Part shown: positions 35,113 to 43,027 of the stretch, piece after piece | Numbering within the stretch: the first letter of the stretch is position 1 | Layout: each line of letters begins with the position of its first letter | Source: Nitrosopolaris sp035691865 | GTDB lineage: Archaea; Thermoproteota; Nitrososphaeria; Nitrososphaerales; Nitrososphaeraceae | Length of the DNA stretch: 64,000 bases | Reading direction: 5' to 3' | Assembly: GCA_035691865.1 (NCBI GenBank) | Contig: DASSIM010000067.1 | Coordinates: 69,832-133,831, forward strand | Made by a program: the position numbers and the translations under genes | Notes under the pieces: model-generated | Database searches by the model: none | What the model was told of the DNA's origin: nothing | Seen by the model: the letters and a program-made list of their open reading frames with translations, nothing else

Positions 35113-35766
35113 TTGACTGGAGAGACTCAGCTTCGGGCTAGGCGGACAAGAATCAAAATCTTGCGGGCGATCGCCGACAAGAACGGATCGGCATGTTTCT
35201 CAGAAATTAGAAATGCGACAGGCCTTTCTACTGGTTCCATCTATTACCATCTGGAGAGGATGGGAAATTATGTTAATAAGAATTCGAAACATTATATTAT
35301 TACTGAGGAGGGCATACAAATGCTTCGCGAGCTTGATAGTAAATTTCCGACTCCTCCTACCAATGACAACAATGAGCTTCCATCTGATCCTTCTGAAGCG
35401 GGTATTGGACGGAATTTTAAGCATATTGGTCACGTCCGTGCAGTTATTGCAGAATATTCATCGGTATTCGTTCTGGGGCTGGCTACTATCCTTGTCGCCG
35501 TCGGCTTATTTGAGAATTTCCATATAATTTTCCCGAACATATCTACAGCCGCGAACATGATCGCAAATGCCACCATGATCTCTTCACTTTCCATCGCTGC
35601 GCTCCTTTCTGTTTCCTTTGTGGTGATGTTAAAAAGACAAATTCTTCCGACCGGATACAAAGGAATAATGATATCTGCATTAACAGTATTAGCAGTTTTG
35701 GTGGTTAACATTCTAATCTTTTCTGGACTTGGGACACAAATTGGGATGAGTTCCTTTACCTTCTAA
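35113..35766 (+). CDS. Membrane-bound ArsR-like winged-helix regulator
   Basis: The first about 75 residues form a winged helix (RRTRIKILRAIADKNGSACFSEIRNATGLSTGSIYYHLERMG...YIITEEGIQML). A Pro/Asn-rich linker leads to about four hydrophobic segments in the C-terminal half (from about residue 113). A DNA-binding domain held at the membrane is a known archaeal design for sensing envelope state. The most upstream start, TTG 35113 (MTGETQLRA), was used. It is a single gene, and its target is unknown. Confidence 0.8.
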   Translation: MTGETQLRARRTRIKILRAIADKNGSACFSEIRNATGLSTGSIYYHLERMGNYVNKNSKHYIITEEGIQMLRELDSKFPTPPTNDNNELPSDPSEAGIGRNFKHIGHVRAVIAEYSSVFVLGLATILVAVGLFENFHIIFPNISTAANMIANATMISSLSIAALLSVSFVVMLKRQILPTGYKGIMISALTVLAVLVVNILIFSGLGTQIGMSSFTF

Positions 35767-35833
35767 TCAGCGATTGAGAATCGAGGATTTTGTGGTAAGT
35801 CGAGATCCAAGTTGACTACTTAAGAACAATTGA

Positions 35834-36100
35834 TCAATTTTCAACTATTCCTTCTCCAGTGGAGATCAATTCTCCAACTTGGTTATAGAGCTGGACAAAA
35901 CGCATACCCTTCTTAGTTATCCTGTAGATCTGTTCTCCTTGACTGTATTCTACTAGACCATTTTCCAATAGTACGGCTAAATACTCCTTTAATTGAGCAT
36001 AGGAAAGAAAGGCTCTATACATTATTTTTGTCTTTGCTGCACCACCATTCGCTGCTTCCAAAATTAATGCCGCGATATCAGTTCGACTCCGATATTTCAC
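35834..36100 (-). CDS. Winged-helix DNA-binding protein
   Basis: An 88-residue single-domain winged helix: RSRTDIAALILEAANGG, then AAKTKIMYRAFLSYAQLKEYLAVLLENGLVEYS, then the wing QIYRITKKGMRFVQLYNQ. This is a frequent type of small regulator in thaumarchaea, in which helix 3 (LSYAQLKEYL) reads DNA. It is encoded alone. The convergent neighbour is the membrane-bound HTH gene. Confidence 0.85.
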   Translation of the reverse strand: MKYRSRTDIAALILEAANGGAAKTKIMYRAFLSYAQLKEYLAVLLENGLVEYSQGEQIYRITKKGMRFVQLYNQVGELISTGEGIVEN

Positions 36101-36215
36101 TAGACACAGAGAACGTCGAATGCCGATAAAAAGACATTGAGTAATTGCTGTAGTAAATTCTTATATCAAATGGATCAGATCCGAAATCCCGTTGAAGTCA
36201 TATTTCATATTTAGA

Positions 36216-36848
36216 TCACCATTTCCTAGACGCAAATCTGTTGATAGTATATCCTTTTTCGCTCATAGCTAGGGAGACAAAACGCCATTTTTTGTCTAAG
36301 GCCTTCGACGTTCCAAGCCTTTTGGTTGCTATTATACCTGGCGGCTTGACTCCGAATTCTATGCGTATATCACTTTTCGGATTTGTCATATCTTCGCCAT
36401 TCAACGACTGTTGGATACTAAGAGCTTGACTGAGCTTCCCAGGTCCTGATGTCAACGATAATTCTCCACAATCTTTACGAAAAGCTTTCATTTGCCCAAT
36501 GCCCTCTAATGGCTGTAATGCTCTGATTAGTACAGCACCAGCTTCGATTTCAAGAGGCTTTGCTGAAACATTCAAGCAAAAATGGTTACCGTAAATAAAA
36601 TAAATATATGCTCTACCCGGTTCTCCGAACATAACAGCGTTCCTAGGCGTTAATCCTCTAAATGCATGACTGGCAGCATCTTCGTTGTAGCCGTATGCCT
36701 CCGTTTCAACGATCATACCACAGAGTCGCTTTCGCTTTTCCTGACCACGGGAGATCATACGGACCACTTTGTAACCAAGCAGGTCCATAGCCACAAGCTC
36801 AGTAGACCGATTATAAAAGGAGCGATCAGGACAAATCATTAGCAACAC
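36216..36848 (-). CDS. 3-methyladenine DNA glycosylase (AAG/MPG family)
   Basis: It excises alkylated and deaminated purines to start base-excision repair. The 210-residue protein shows the AAG signatures: FYNRSTELVAMDLLG, GMIVETEAYGYNEDAASHAFRG with the catalytic Glu, RAYIYFIYGNHFCLNV with the tyrosine and asparagine of the flipped-base pocket, and SGPGKLSQAL. The first of two close ATGs was used. A perfect 15-bp palindrome lies about 42 bp upstream (36890-36904). Confidence 0.93.
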   Translation of the reverse strand: MLLMICPDRSFYNRSTELVAMDLLGYKVVRMISRGQEKRKRLCGMIVETEAYGYNEDAASHAFRGLTPRNAVMFGEPGRAYIYFIYGNHFCLNVSAKPLEIEAGAVLIRALQPLEGIGQMKAFRKDCGELSLTSGPGKLSQALSIQQSLNGEDMTNPKSDIRIEFGVKPPGIIATKRLGTSKALDKKWRFVSLAMSEKGYTINRFASRKW

Positions 36849-36889
36849 TGTTTGCTAAGTAAAGTGTATCGACATCTGCCAGGCACTTG

Positions 36890-36904
36890 AAGTAAATTTT
36901 ACTT
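36890..36904. promoter_or_regulatory. 15-bp palindrome upstream of the DNA glycosylase gene
   Basis: AAGTAAA-T-TTTACTT is a perfect inverted repeat 42-56 bp before the glycosylase start, a position just upstream of or overlapping a promoter. It may be an operator. Low sequence complexity makes chance occurrence possible. Confidence 0.3.
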
Positions 36905-37053
36905 ATTATGAGCCATAGCTTGATATTGTTGACGCCAATGTGTCCTACCATAATAGAGATACTGAAGTTCTGCAGATAACATTTCTTATCCCGATTTTCC
37001 CTACTACTTCTATGTTAGTTTAGCTATTCTGCATACTTTAGTACAACCCATAT

Positions 37054-37950
37054 CTAGAATTGCACCAGATTCCGATATTCTTGATATCTCATCTGAACAT
37101 CGTCTCGGGTAACCGAGAGAAGTCTTCTAATGCCAAAATCCTCCACAGCAAATGAGCCCATTACGTTTCCATATACTACTGCTTCCTTCATCGTATCAAA
37201 GGTCAGATTGTTTCGCTTTGCAATATATCCAATGAAGCCGCCAGCAAAAGAGTCTCCGGCCCCGGTAGGATCCACGATCTCTTCTAATGGATATGCTGGA
37301 GCAGGAAACACTAGATTTTCTGCGATCAATAAGGCTCCATGTTCTCCTTTTTTAATAATTACAAACTGTGGTCCCCATGAAATTATCATTTTTGCGCATT
37401 TTACTAGGTTTGTGTTTTTACATAGTAACCTGGCCTCATCGTCATTAATTACTACTCCATCTACAGTACTCATCATCTTTACTACATTATCGTGACAGTT
37501 CAAGATCCAATATTCTATTGTGTCGCAGACTACTAGTCTAGGATCGGAAAAGTTTCCTAGCATCTTCATATTTTGACCCGGATCGTTGTTGGCTAGATAA
37601 ATATATTCAGAATTCATATATTCATCGGGAACTACTGGTTCGAATTCCGCAATCACATTCAACTCCGTCTTATTGGAAGTTCTATGAGATAGATCGTAAT
37701 CGAAGGAAGAATCGAAATGGAACGTTTTTCCACCAGTCTCAGTGACAATACCTCTTGTATCAACTCGCTTGTCAATGATGGTTCGGTACTCTGCTGGAAA
37801 ATCTGACCCAACTACGCCAACTATTGAAGTATTGGTGAACATGCTGGATGAAAGGGATGCGAAGGTTGCTGCTCCCCCCAAAATCCTTGTCTCAGTCTTG
37901 AAAGGTGTACGGGTAGTGTCTAAGGCTATCGTTCCGAACACAGTTAACAT
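37054..37950 (-). CDS. PfkB-family sugar/nucleoside kinase
   Basis: A ribokinase-fold kinase of 298 residues. The N-terminal segment RILGGAATFASLSSSMF and the C-terminal DPTGAGDSFAGGFIGYIA (catalytic Asp and anion hole) are the two PfkB signatures. The substrate cannot be read from sequence; adenosine, ribose or a sugar nucleoside are possible. It is a single gene divergent from ubiX. Confidence 0.9.
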   Translation of the reverse strand: MLTVFGTIALDTTRTPFKTETRILGGAATFASLSSSMFTNTSIVGVVGSDFPAEYRTIIDKRVDTRGIVTETGGKTFHFDSSFDYDLSHRTSNKTELNVIAEFEPVVPDEYMNSEYIYLANNDPGQNMKMLGNFSDPRLVVCDTIEYWILNCHDNVVKMMSTVDGVVINDDEARLLCKNTNLVKCAKMIISWGPQFVIIKKGEHGALLIAENLVFPAPAYPLEEIVDPTGAGDSFAGGFIGYIAKRNNLTFDTMKEAVVYGNVMGSFAVEDFGIRRLLSVTRDDVQMRYQEYRNLVQF

Positions 37951-38078
37951 ATGTCTGAAGAAGTTGATTCATTCAAAACTAATAAATTTTAAGAAAAAAT
38001 AAACTTCGAGAAGTTTGCATCCAGAAAATTTTGAAACATAGTAATTAATAACGAGTGTAACTGATCTCCTGAAGACGG

Positions 38079-38639
38079 ATGCGAATAATTGTAGCAATAA
38101 CAGGCAGTTCAGGTGTAATCTACGGGATCAGATTGTTGGAGGCGCTACTCCAAATAAAGATCGAGACCCATTTGATAATTAGCCAGTGGGGAGAAAGAAA
38201 TGTTCAAATCGAAACTGATAGATCTCTTGAATCCGTGAAGTCTCTTGCCACTAAACATTACAATCATGACAACATGGCCGCTCCAATTTCCAGCGGATCT
38301 TCTAAAACTGACGGGATGGCCATTGTTCCGTGTAGTATGAAAACCTTGTCCAGCATTGCAAATGGATATGACGATAATCTTGTTTCTCGAGCAGCCGGAG
38401 TCTGCATTAAGGAATCAAGGAGGCTGGTAATTGTTCCAAGAGAAACACCCCTTTCAAAGATTCATTTGCAAAATATGATGAGGCTTGCAGAGATAGGAGT
38501 CATAGTTTTGCCTGCGATGCCAGGGTTTTATCACAGGCCAAAATCCATGGATGACTTGATAGATCATATCGTAGGCAAGATCCTAGACCAGTTTGGCATC
38601 GAACACAATATTTTCACGAGATGGGGAGAAGTGAATTGA
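38079..38639 (+). CDS. ubiX: Flavin prenyltransferase (UbiX-like)
   Basis: It makes prenylated FMN, the cofactor of UbiD-type decarboxylases, from FMN and dimethylallyl phosphate. The 186-residue protein has the flavodoxin-like start MRIIVAITGSSGVIYGIRLLEAL, the SSGSSKTDGMAIVPCSMKTLSSIANGY loop that binds FMN phosphate, RLVIVPRETPLS, and the YHRPKSMDDLIDHIVGKILDQFGI C-terminus. No ubiD is nearby. Confidence 0.92.
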   Translation: MRIIVAITGSSGVIYGIRLLEALLQIKIETHLIISQWGERNVQIETDRSLESVKSLATKHYNHDNMAAPISSGSSKTDGMAIVPCSMKTLSSIANGYDDNLVSRAAGVCIKESRRLVIVPRETPLSKIHLQNMMRLAEIGVIVLPAMPGFYHRPKSMDDLIDHIVGKILDQFGIEHNIFTRWGEVN

Positions 38640-38826
38640 CGGCAACGTTTCTTGGCAACTTCAAGCCAAACAAATCCAAAGGTTGCTCCGTTATGATATA
38701 TATCCTAACACCCGATTCATACGTATGTTCCGGCTCAACGGATTTATTACACTTTCTATAATACAGACCAGCGGACGGTGATATGGAATAGCACGATACA
38801 CAAAAAAATACTCTACAGATCGTTCA

Positions 38827-39249
38827 ATGGATTTTTTCATTCCTCTGTTGAGTTTGCTGTTTCTTGGGGTAATGTACATCTTGATAACACGGATCAGCCA
38901 AGGTTACTCTGGGTTCCTACTTGTTTCCGCAGCGTCCGTTTTAATGATTTATTGGGTTAGAGAATTGAAACGGACAGTGAAAGACGAGAATTCAAAACCA
39001 TTACCAGGGGAAGTTGACACCAAGGATTGGGTTTATGATCTGATAAAAAATAATAACGAAATGGTGTTTGTGGCCGAAGTCCCTGGACCAGAAGAGCAGA
39101 TTGATATTAAGTTGACGACTGGAACCCTTCATGTGAAAAGTGGTCAGAACTTTGCCAAGACTGTTCCACTGGACTTAACCGAAGAGGTGAATATATCCGA
39201 TTTTAAATATCGAAATGGCATTCTTACCATCAAAATACACAAGGTTTGA
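38827..39249 (+). CDS. Membrane-anchored Hsp20/alpha-crystallin-like protein
   Basis: Residues 1-45 form two hydrophobic helices, then a linker, then a C-terminal domain with MVFVAEVPGPEEQIDIKLTTGTLHV and the closing FKYRNGILTIKIHKV. The last segment matches the beta8-beta9 A-x-x-x-n-G-v-L strand of small heat-shock proteins, and VAEVPG matches their beta3. The 140-residue chain thus looks like an Hsp20-type domain held at the membrane, with the domain in the cytoplasm. A chaperone role is inferred. It converges with the KH-domain gene. Confidence 0.7.
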   Translation: MDFFIPLLSLLFLGVMYILITRISQGYSGFLLVSAASVLMIYWVRELKRTVKDENSKPLPGEVDTKDWVYDLIKNNNEMVFVAEVPGPEEQIDIKLTTGTLHVKSGQNFAKTVPLDLTEEVNISDFKYRNGILTIKIHKV

Positions 39250-39822
39250 TTATTGAGAGTCATCTTCCCATAATTTCATTTTATCAAACTTTGCCTTTCG
39301 TCTTGCTGCTTGCAGCATGTTGTATACACTTTTGTGCGAGCTACCCTTAGAGAGCATAGATATTGCCTCGATTCCCATTCTAATTTCTTGAAATGAGCCG
39401 ATCAAACCAACAGTGTGTCCATATATTGAGACATATGCCCCAGTCAATTCTTCTATCGTTTTCCTGGACTTTCCTGCCTTGCCTATTATTCGTCCTTTGA
39501 TTCTCTGCATCGAATTGGCTGATTTACCTGTATAATCTCTAATATCTATGAGCTGTAGCAGATCCTCGGCCAGCAAACGATATGCACGTTCGGGTGAAAA
39601 TCCCTTCGAAATGGCCAAAATTATTTCTATCGCTTTGAAGGGTTCTACTTTGACTAAGGGAGATCGGCCTGAAGAAACGAGTGCATCACCATTCTCACCA
39701 TCTATTTCAATTACAACATTGCATTTTTGCTCAATTTCTTCTTTCACCCTTCCCCCTTTGCCGATAATTACACCTATTCTATCCTTAGGAATTTTGAGTG
39801 TTTGTTCAAAGCTCATTTTCAA
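39250..39822 (-). CDS. KH-domain RNA-binding protein (Pno1/Dim2-like)
   Basis: A 190-residue protein with two KH modules. The first has KDRIGVIIGKGGRVKEEIEQKCNVVIEID with the GxxG loop GKGG. The second has MQRIKGRIIGKAGKSRKTIEELTGAYVSIYGHTVGLIGSF with GKAG. Archaeal homologues of eukaryotic Pno1/Dim2 act in small-subunit rRNA processing. The internal MSFEQ, two codons in, may be the start. It lies 44 bp after the DUF424 gene on the same strand, which fits the common archaeal order with translation genes. Confidence 0.9.
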   Translation of the reverse strand: MKMSFEQTLKIPKDRIGVIIGKGGRVKEEIEQKCNVVIEIDGENGDALVSSGRSPLVKVEPFKAIEIILAISKGFSPERAYRLLAEDLLQLIDIRDYTGKSANSMQRIKGRIIGKAGKSRKTIEELTGAYVSIYGHTVGLIGSFQEIRMGIEAISMLSKGSSHKSVYNMLQAARRKAKFDKMKLWEDDSQ

Positions 39823-39866
39823 TATCTGTTTCCGGGCAGGAACTAGTGCTAACCTATGCTCATTTG

Positions 39867-40196
39867 TTATCTATAGTGGAATTTATAAATCATTAAGAAA
39901 GGTACCCCTGAAATTCTCTTTATACTCGCTTCTTTTGCAAGTTTTAATTTTAATGCTCGATCGACTATTCTCTGGCCGACTAAGTTCGCAATCGAACAAT
40001 CCAACAATAGTTTTTCCGCAACTAAGTCTTCGATTATCTCTCGCTGAAAGTATCCTTTCGTGAGATTAATAACAAATTTATCTTGTTCAATTTGTGTACC
40101 TATCAATTCCAAGTCGCAAATATTGACCATTGTTGACCCTTGATAGTCCATCCACCTCATCGCATATTTTCCGCCGACTGCTCCAATTTCGGACAA
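39867..40196 (-). CDS. DUF424-family protein
   Basis: A small archaeal protein of 109 residues. Residues from about 23 on match DUF424: MVNICDLELIGTQIEQDKFVINLTKGYFQREIIEDLVAEKLLLDCSIANLVGQRIVDRALK, with the conserved N-x-V/L-G near the middle and GVPFLMIYKF at the end. The function is unknown, but the gene commonly accompanies translation or RNA genes, here the KH protein. The first about 20 residues are poorly conserved, and internal ATGs offer later starts. Confidence 0.8.
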   Translation of the reverse strand: MSEIGAVGGKYAMRWMDYQGSTMVNICDLELIGTQIEQDKFVINLTKGYFQREIIEDLVAEKLLLDCSIANLVGQRIVDRALKLKLAKEASIKRISGVPFLMIYKFHYR

Positions 40197-40374
40197 GCAC
40201 TGAGAAGTGAGATTAAACGCAGATTTAAATTAGTGTGGTACTTTGCGAACTATTCCAAGTAATTTTTTTGACAAGACAAACTATACAGACTTACGAATCC
40301 TTACTCAACTCGATGATGTCTCACCATTGTTTAGTTATCCTTATTACAAAAAAAGTGAAGATCGTTTATCTATT

Positions 40375-40998
40375 TTATTTTGAATATACTGGCAATACCT
40401 TGTATTTTCTAGCGACTACAATTATTCCAATGGTTGCTATTGCAAACACTACAATAGCAACGGTTGCGAATTCTGGCACTATGTGAGTACCAGTGATTTC
40501 GATTACTGATGTGCCGTTGTCGAAACCGACCATCACCGTTCTTGACTGTGCGTTAGTTCTGATTTCGTTGTCTACCGCATACTGACCGTCTTCAAATACT
40601 GCGAAGGTATCGTCTACATTTCCTTGCTTCTTAGAATCTATAACATACCGGGGAAGTTCAACTATTAATTTTCCATTTGATGTAGATGAGACGTTTATGA
40701 GAAGGGTCGCATTGTCCTTCTCTGCTGAGATCCCAGCAAGCTTACCACCTGTAATCTGATACTTTATGGGATACGCTTTACTTCCTAACTTCAAATTCAT
40801 GCTGCCGTTGCTGGCTATCATGGAAGTTTGATTATTTGACTCTTTATTTGCTATGGCATTTTGTGCATATACGAGTTGGGAAGATATTATAATCACAGAG
40901 AATGTGGCAATTTCGATCATAGATAGGCTTATTGCCACCGCCTTCGTAGTATTGCATTTGTTTCCTTTTATTTCATCGAACTCCCTTCTTTCTGTCAA
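40375..40998 (-). CDS. PEFG-CTERM-like surface protein (PEFA variant)
   Basis: A 207-residue exported protein. An N-terminal hydrophobic segment (about residues 20-45, ending SSQLVYAQN) looks like a signal peptide. An Asn/Ser-rich, beta-predicted ectodomain follows. The C-terminus has VPEFATVAIVVFAIATIGIIVV and basic ARK, which is the PEFG-CTERM layout (motif, helix, basic cluster) recognised by thaumarchaeal archaeosortases, with Ala in place of the Gly. It would be sorted to the S-layer or membrane. The function of the ectodomain is unknown. Confidence 0.8.
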   Translation of the reverse strand: MTERREFDEIKGNKCNTTKAVAISLSMIEIATFSVIIISSQLVYAQNAIANKESNNQTSMIASNGSMNLKLGSKAYPIKYQITGGKLAGISAEKDNATLLINVSSTSNGKLIVELPRYVIDSKKQGNVDDTFAVFEDGQYAVDNEIRTNAQSRTVMVGFDNGTSVIEITGTHIVPEFATVAIVVFAIATIGIIVVARKYKVLPVYSK

Positions 40999-41209
40999 TT
41001 ATGAATATCTACCCTCTAAGGTTCTTGTGACCTTAAAACTTTTCTGCCATCTATGGAACTATCATCGCCTTATTTCCAATCAAAGATATTTTGCCCAGTC
41101 CTTGAATCAGTACTTAAAAATTAAAGTGTTTTTCTTTAACAACATCCTTATGTGAAAAACAACCGTAGTTACTATAAGCCAAATAATAGAAACGCTACAT
41201 GATAACTAT

Positions 41210-41560
41210 ATGGTCGATATTAGCTCTCTCGCCTCTACAGCAACTTCTGTAGGCTTTGGAGGCATTACTGGTTTTCTAATTGGGTATGCAATTAAAAAAG
41301 TAGTAAAAGTCATACTGGTGATAGTTGGATTAGTATTTGTTGCGTTTGTATATCTCGAATACCAAAAAGTAATAACCGTAAACTGGAACAAGATTCAGGC
41401 AAGCACTATCGCAGCCTTTGGAAATACAACGTCGGACCAACTTCTTGCACGTAGCGGCATTCCCGGCACTGATCATATCGCCTCTTCGATGAGCAATTTC
41501 GGCATACCTATAACCGGTAGCCTCACGGCCGGATTGATTTTGGGCTTCATAAGAGGTTAG
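41210..41560 (+). CDS. FUN14-family membrane protein
   Basis: A 116-residue membrane protein with the FUN14 pattern: GFGGITGFLIGYAIKKVVKVILVIVGLVFVAFVYLEYQKVITVNW, then a C-terminal helix in GSLTAGLILGFIRG. Eukaryotic FUNDC1 is a mitochondrial outer-membrane mitophagy receptor; the role of the prokaryotic proteins is unknown. It is a single gene. Confidence 0.88.
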   Translation: MVDISSLASTATSVGFGGITGFLIGYAIKKVVKVILVIVGLVFVAFVYLEYQKVITVNWNKIQASTIAAFGNTTSDQLLARSGIPGTDHIASSMSNFGIPITGSLTAGLILGFIRG

Positions 41561-41642
41561 GGTTACTCTGCACAGAATGCTAGCTATGGAAGCCATATTC
41601 ACGTAAACAGAAGCTGGATATTAAGATACCATGAATTTACGG

Positions 41643-42128
41643 CTATAGTACCCCAGAGTCATTCTGCCATTCTATAATAAAATCAATTTCTACTGCACTA
41701 TCTAGTGGAAGACTACTCGTTCCGATAGCGACTCTGCTATGCTTTCCTTTGTCACCAAAAATCTTAGCAAGAAAATCTGATGCACCGTTAATAACTTCAG
41801 AGTGGCTACTAAAAGAAGCATCGCAATTCACAAATCCGGATAATCTTACGAACCGTTTTACCTCGTCAAGATTATGAAGCGCATCTTTTATATGGGCTAG
41901 CGCGTTTATGGTACAGAGTTCAGCTGCCTGCTTGCCATCACTTATGGAAATGTCTCTGCCCACCTTGCCCTTGAACTTGACTCTTGGAGGATTTGAACCT
42001 AGCTCAATAGGTAATTGACCAGACACAAACACGAGACATCCTGTTTTGACTACTGGTTCATAAGAGCCCGCAGTCTTCTGAGGCATTTGCAATGTTATGC
42101 CAAGTAAATCCAGCTTTTCCTCTATCAT
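41643..42128 (-). CDS. ridA: RidA/YjgF-family protein
   Basis: A 161-residue member of the RidA family, which deaminates reactive enamine/imine intermediates. Family segments are VKTGCLVFVSGQLPIE, ISDGKQAAELCTINALAHIKDAL, VKRFVRLSGFVNCDASF and SRVAIGTSSLPLDSAVEIDFI. The canonical arginine (RVAIG) that binds the carboxylate is present, and the chain is longer than the about 130-residue core, as in the YjgF subgroup with an N-terminal helix. It is a single gene. Confidence 0.9.
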   Translation of the reverse strand: MIEEKLDLLGITLQMPQKTAGSYEPVVKTGCLVFVSGQLPIELGSNPPRVKFKGKVGRDISISDGKQAAELCTINALAHIKDALHNLDEVKRFVRLSGFVNCDASFSSHSEVINGASDFLAKIFGDKGKHSRVAIGTSSLPLDSAVEIDFIIEWQNDSGVL

Positions 42129-42239
42129 ATTTTTGATCGTGCCTTCATACTATTATTAATTCAATAACAGACCTACAAATAGATAGTGATTGGTTGACAT
42201 ATCAACCCATTTGCAACGGAGACATTTTCAAAAACAAAT

Positions 42240-42496
42240 ATTTTTAAAATCAATAAAACAATTCCCTGGGTTATTGGAGGTACGATTACCTTATTCCTGT
42301 TGGTTGGACAATTCCAGTTATGTGGATTTCGCTTGTTGCGGTAGTAATTTTATGGTTATGGTTTGGACATATAATACCATCCTACTTTTCAGAGGGCTTT
42401 AGTGCATCAACAGAAAACCTTTCGGCGGCGTTATGGCCTGGGGCTTCAGCCCGTCATTACCGATCCTCACTCCCCCCTCGCCTAGAGCCGTTAAAA
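42240..42496 (+). pseudogene. Possible remnant of a small membrane protein
   Basis: Two adjacent reading frames each encode a membrane-like segment. One frame gives INKTIPWVIGGTITLFLL without a start codon. The next frame gives YDYLIPVGWTIPVMW, then ISLVAVVILWLWFGHIIP, from an ATG at 42320. No ATG, GTG or TTG supports the first frame, so a frameshift may have broken an original two-helix membrane protein. A short real gene from ATG 42320 to TAA at about 42496 (58 residues) is the alternative. Confidence 0.35.
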
Positions 42497-42760
42497 TAAT
42501 ATTCTGAACAACAACAATCAAACCTAGACAATGGTCAAAAGCACGGTTCAATGGAAGGCATTCTATCACAAAATTCCTCAAAGTGATGTATAAGAGTAAG
42601 TTACTTGGCCCCAAGATCAACTTAGTGAACTTGCCAAACAAACTGGGTTAGCCTCTTAGAAGGACCTTTTAGTCTTACAATGTTTTGTAGAATATTTTTA
42701 GCTGATTTCGCTACTTTAGCTTGCATCTTAGATTAAGCTGCAATTCATTAAATTTTCTGT

Positions 42761-42901
42761 ATGCAGATTGATAGCGAAGACAACAGCTCCTCACGAATAA
42801 TAACATGTGAGACCCACAATAAAGTATGCCGTCTAATTAGCACTTCTAGCAAATGCCCCTGCTGTGACAAACGGATCTGCCTTTGTGACTATGCTCTCTA
42901 A
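42761..42901 (+). CDS. Small Cys-rich (zinc-ribbon-like) protein, 46 residues
   Basis: An ATG at 42761 opens a 46-codon frame. It has seven cysteines: one in IITCETHNKVC (two, with a His between), and CPCCDKRICLCDY near the end. Such spacing suggests a zinc knuckle. The first 15 residues are Ser/Asp/Asn-rich. No promoter could be placed with confidence, but Cys-rich mini-proteins are frequent in archaea. It precedes the Trm112-like methyltransferase gene by about 125 bp. Confidence 0.5.
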   Translation: MQIDSEDNSSSRIITCETHNKVCRLISTSSKCPCCDKRICLCDYAL

Positions 42902-42962
42902 AAACAAATGTTATCAAGAGATGATAGTCAGAAGTGAAGTCAAAGTAGTGGATATTAACAAC

Positions 42963-42991
42963 GAAAGTTGCCGTTTTTTTAGGTAACTTTC
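42963..42991 (+). promoter_or_regulatory. Ten-bp inverted repeat upstream of the methyltransferase gene
   Basis: GAAAGTTGCC (42963-42972) and GGTAACTTTC (42982-42991) pair over ten positions with one G-T, separated by a T-rich 9-nt spacer. It lies 36 bp before the ATG at 43028. It could be a factor-binding site, or the terminator of the upstream Cys-rich gene. Confidence 0.4.
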
Positions 42992-43027
42992 AATAGAGTC
43001 GCTCTAATGCTTTAATCAGGACAAAAA

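Larger units (their letters stand above)
42129..43027. other. 900-bp gene-poor stretch
   Basis: It holds a probable membrane-protein remnant (42240-42496), a small Cys-rich gene (42761-42901) and an inverted repeat (42963-42991), all listed separately. No other coding sequence is supported. The segment 42421-42480 is noticeably GC-rich without an obvious gene. Confidence 0.5.
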
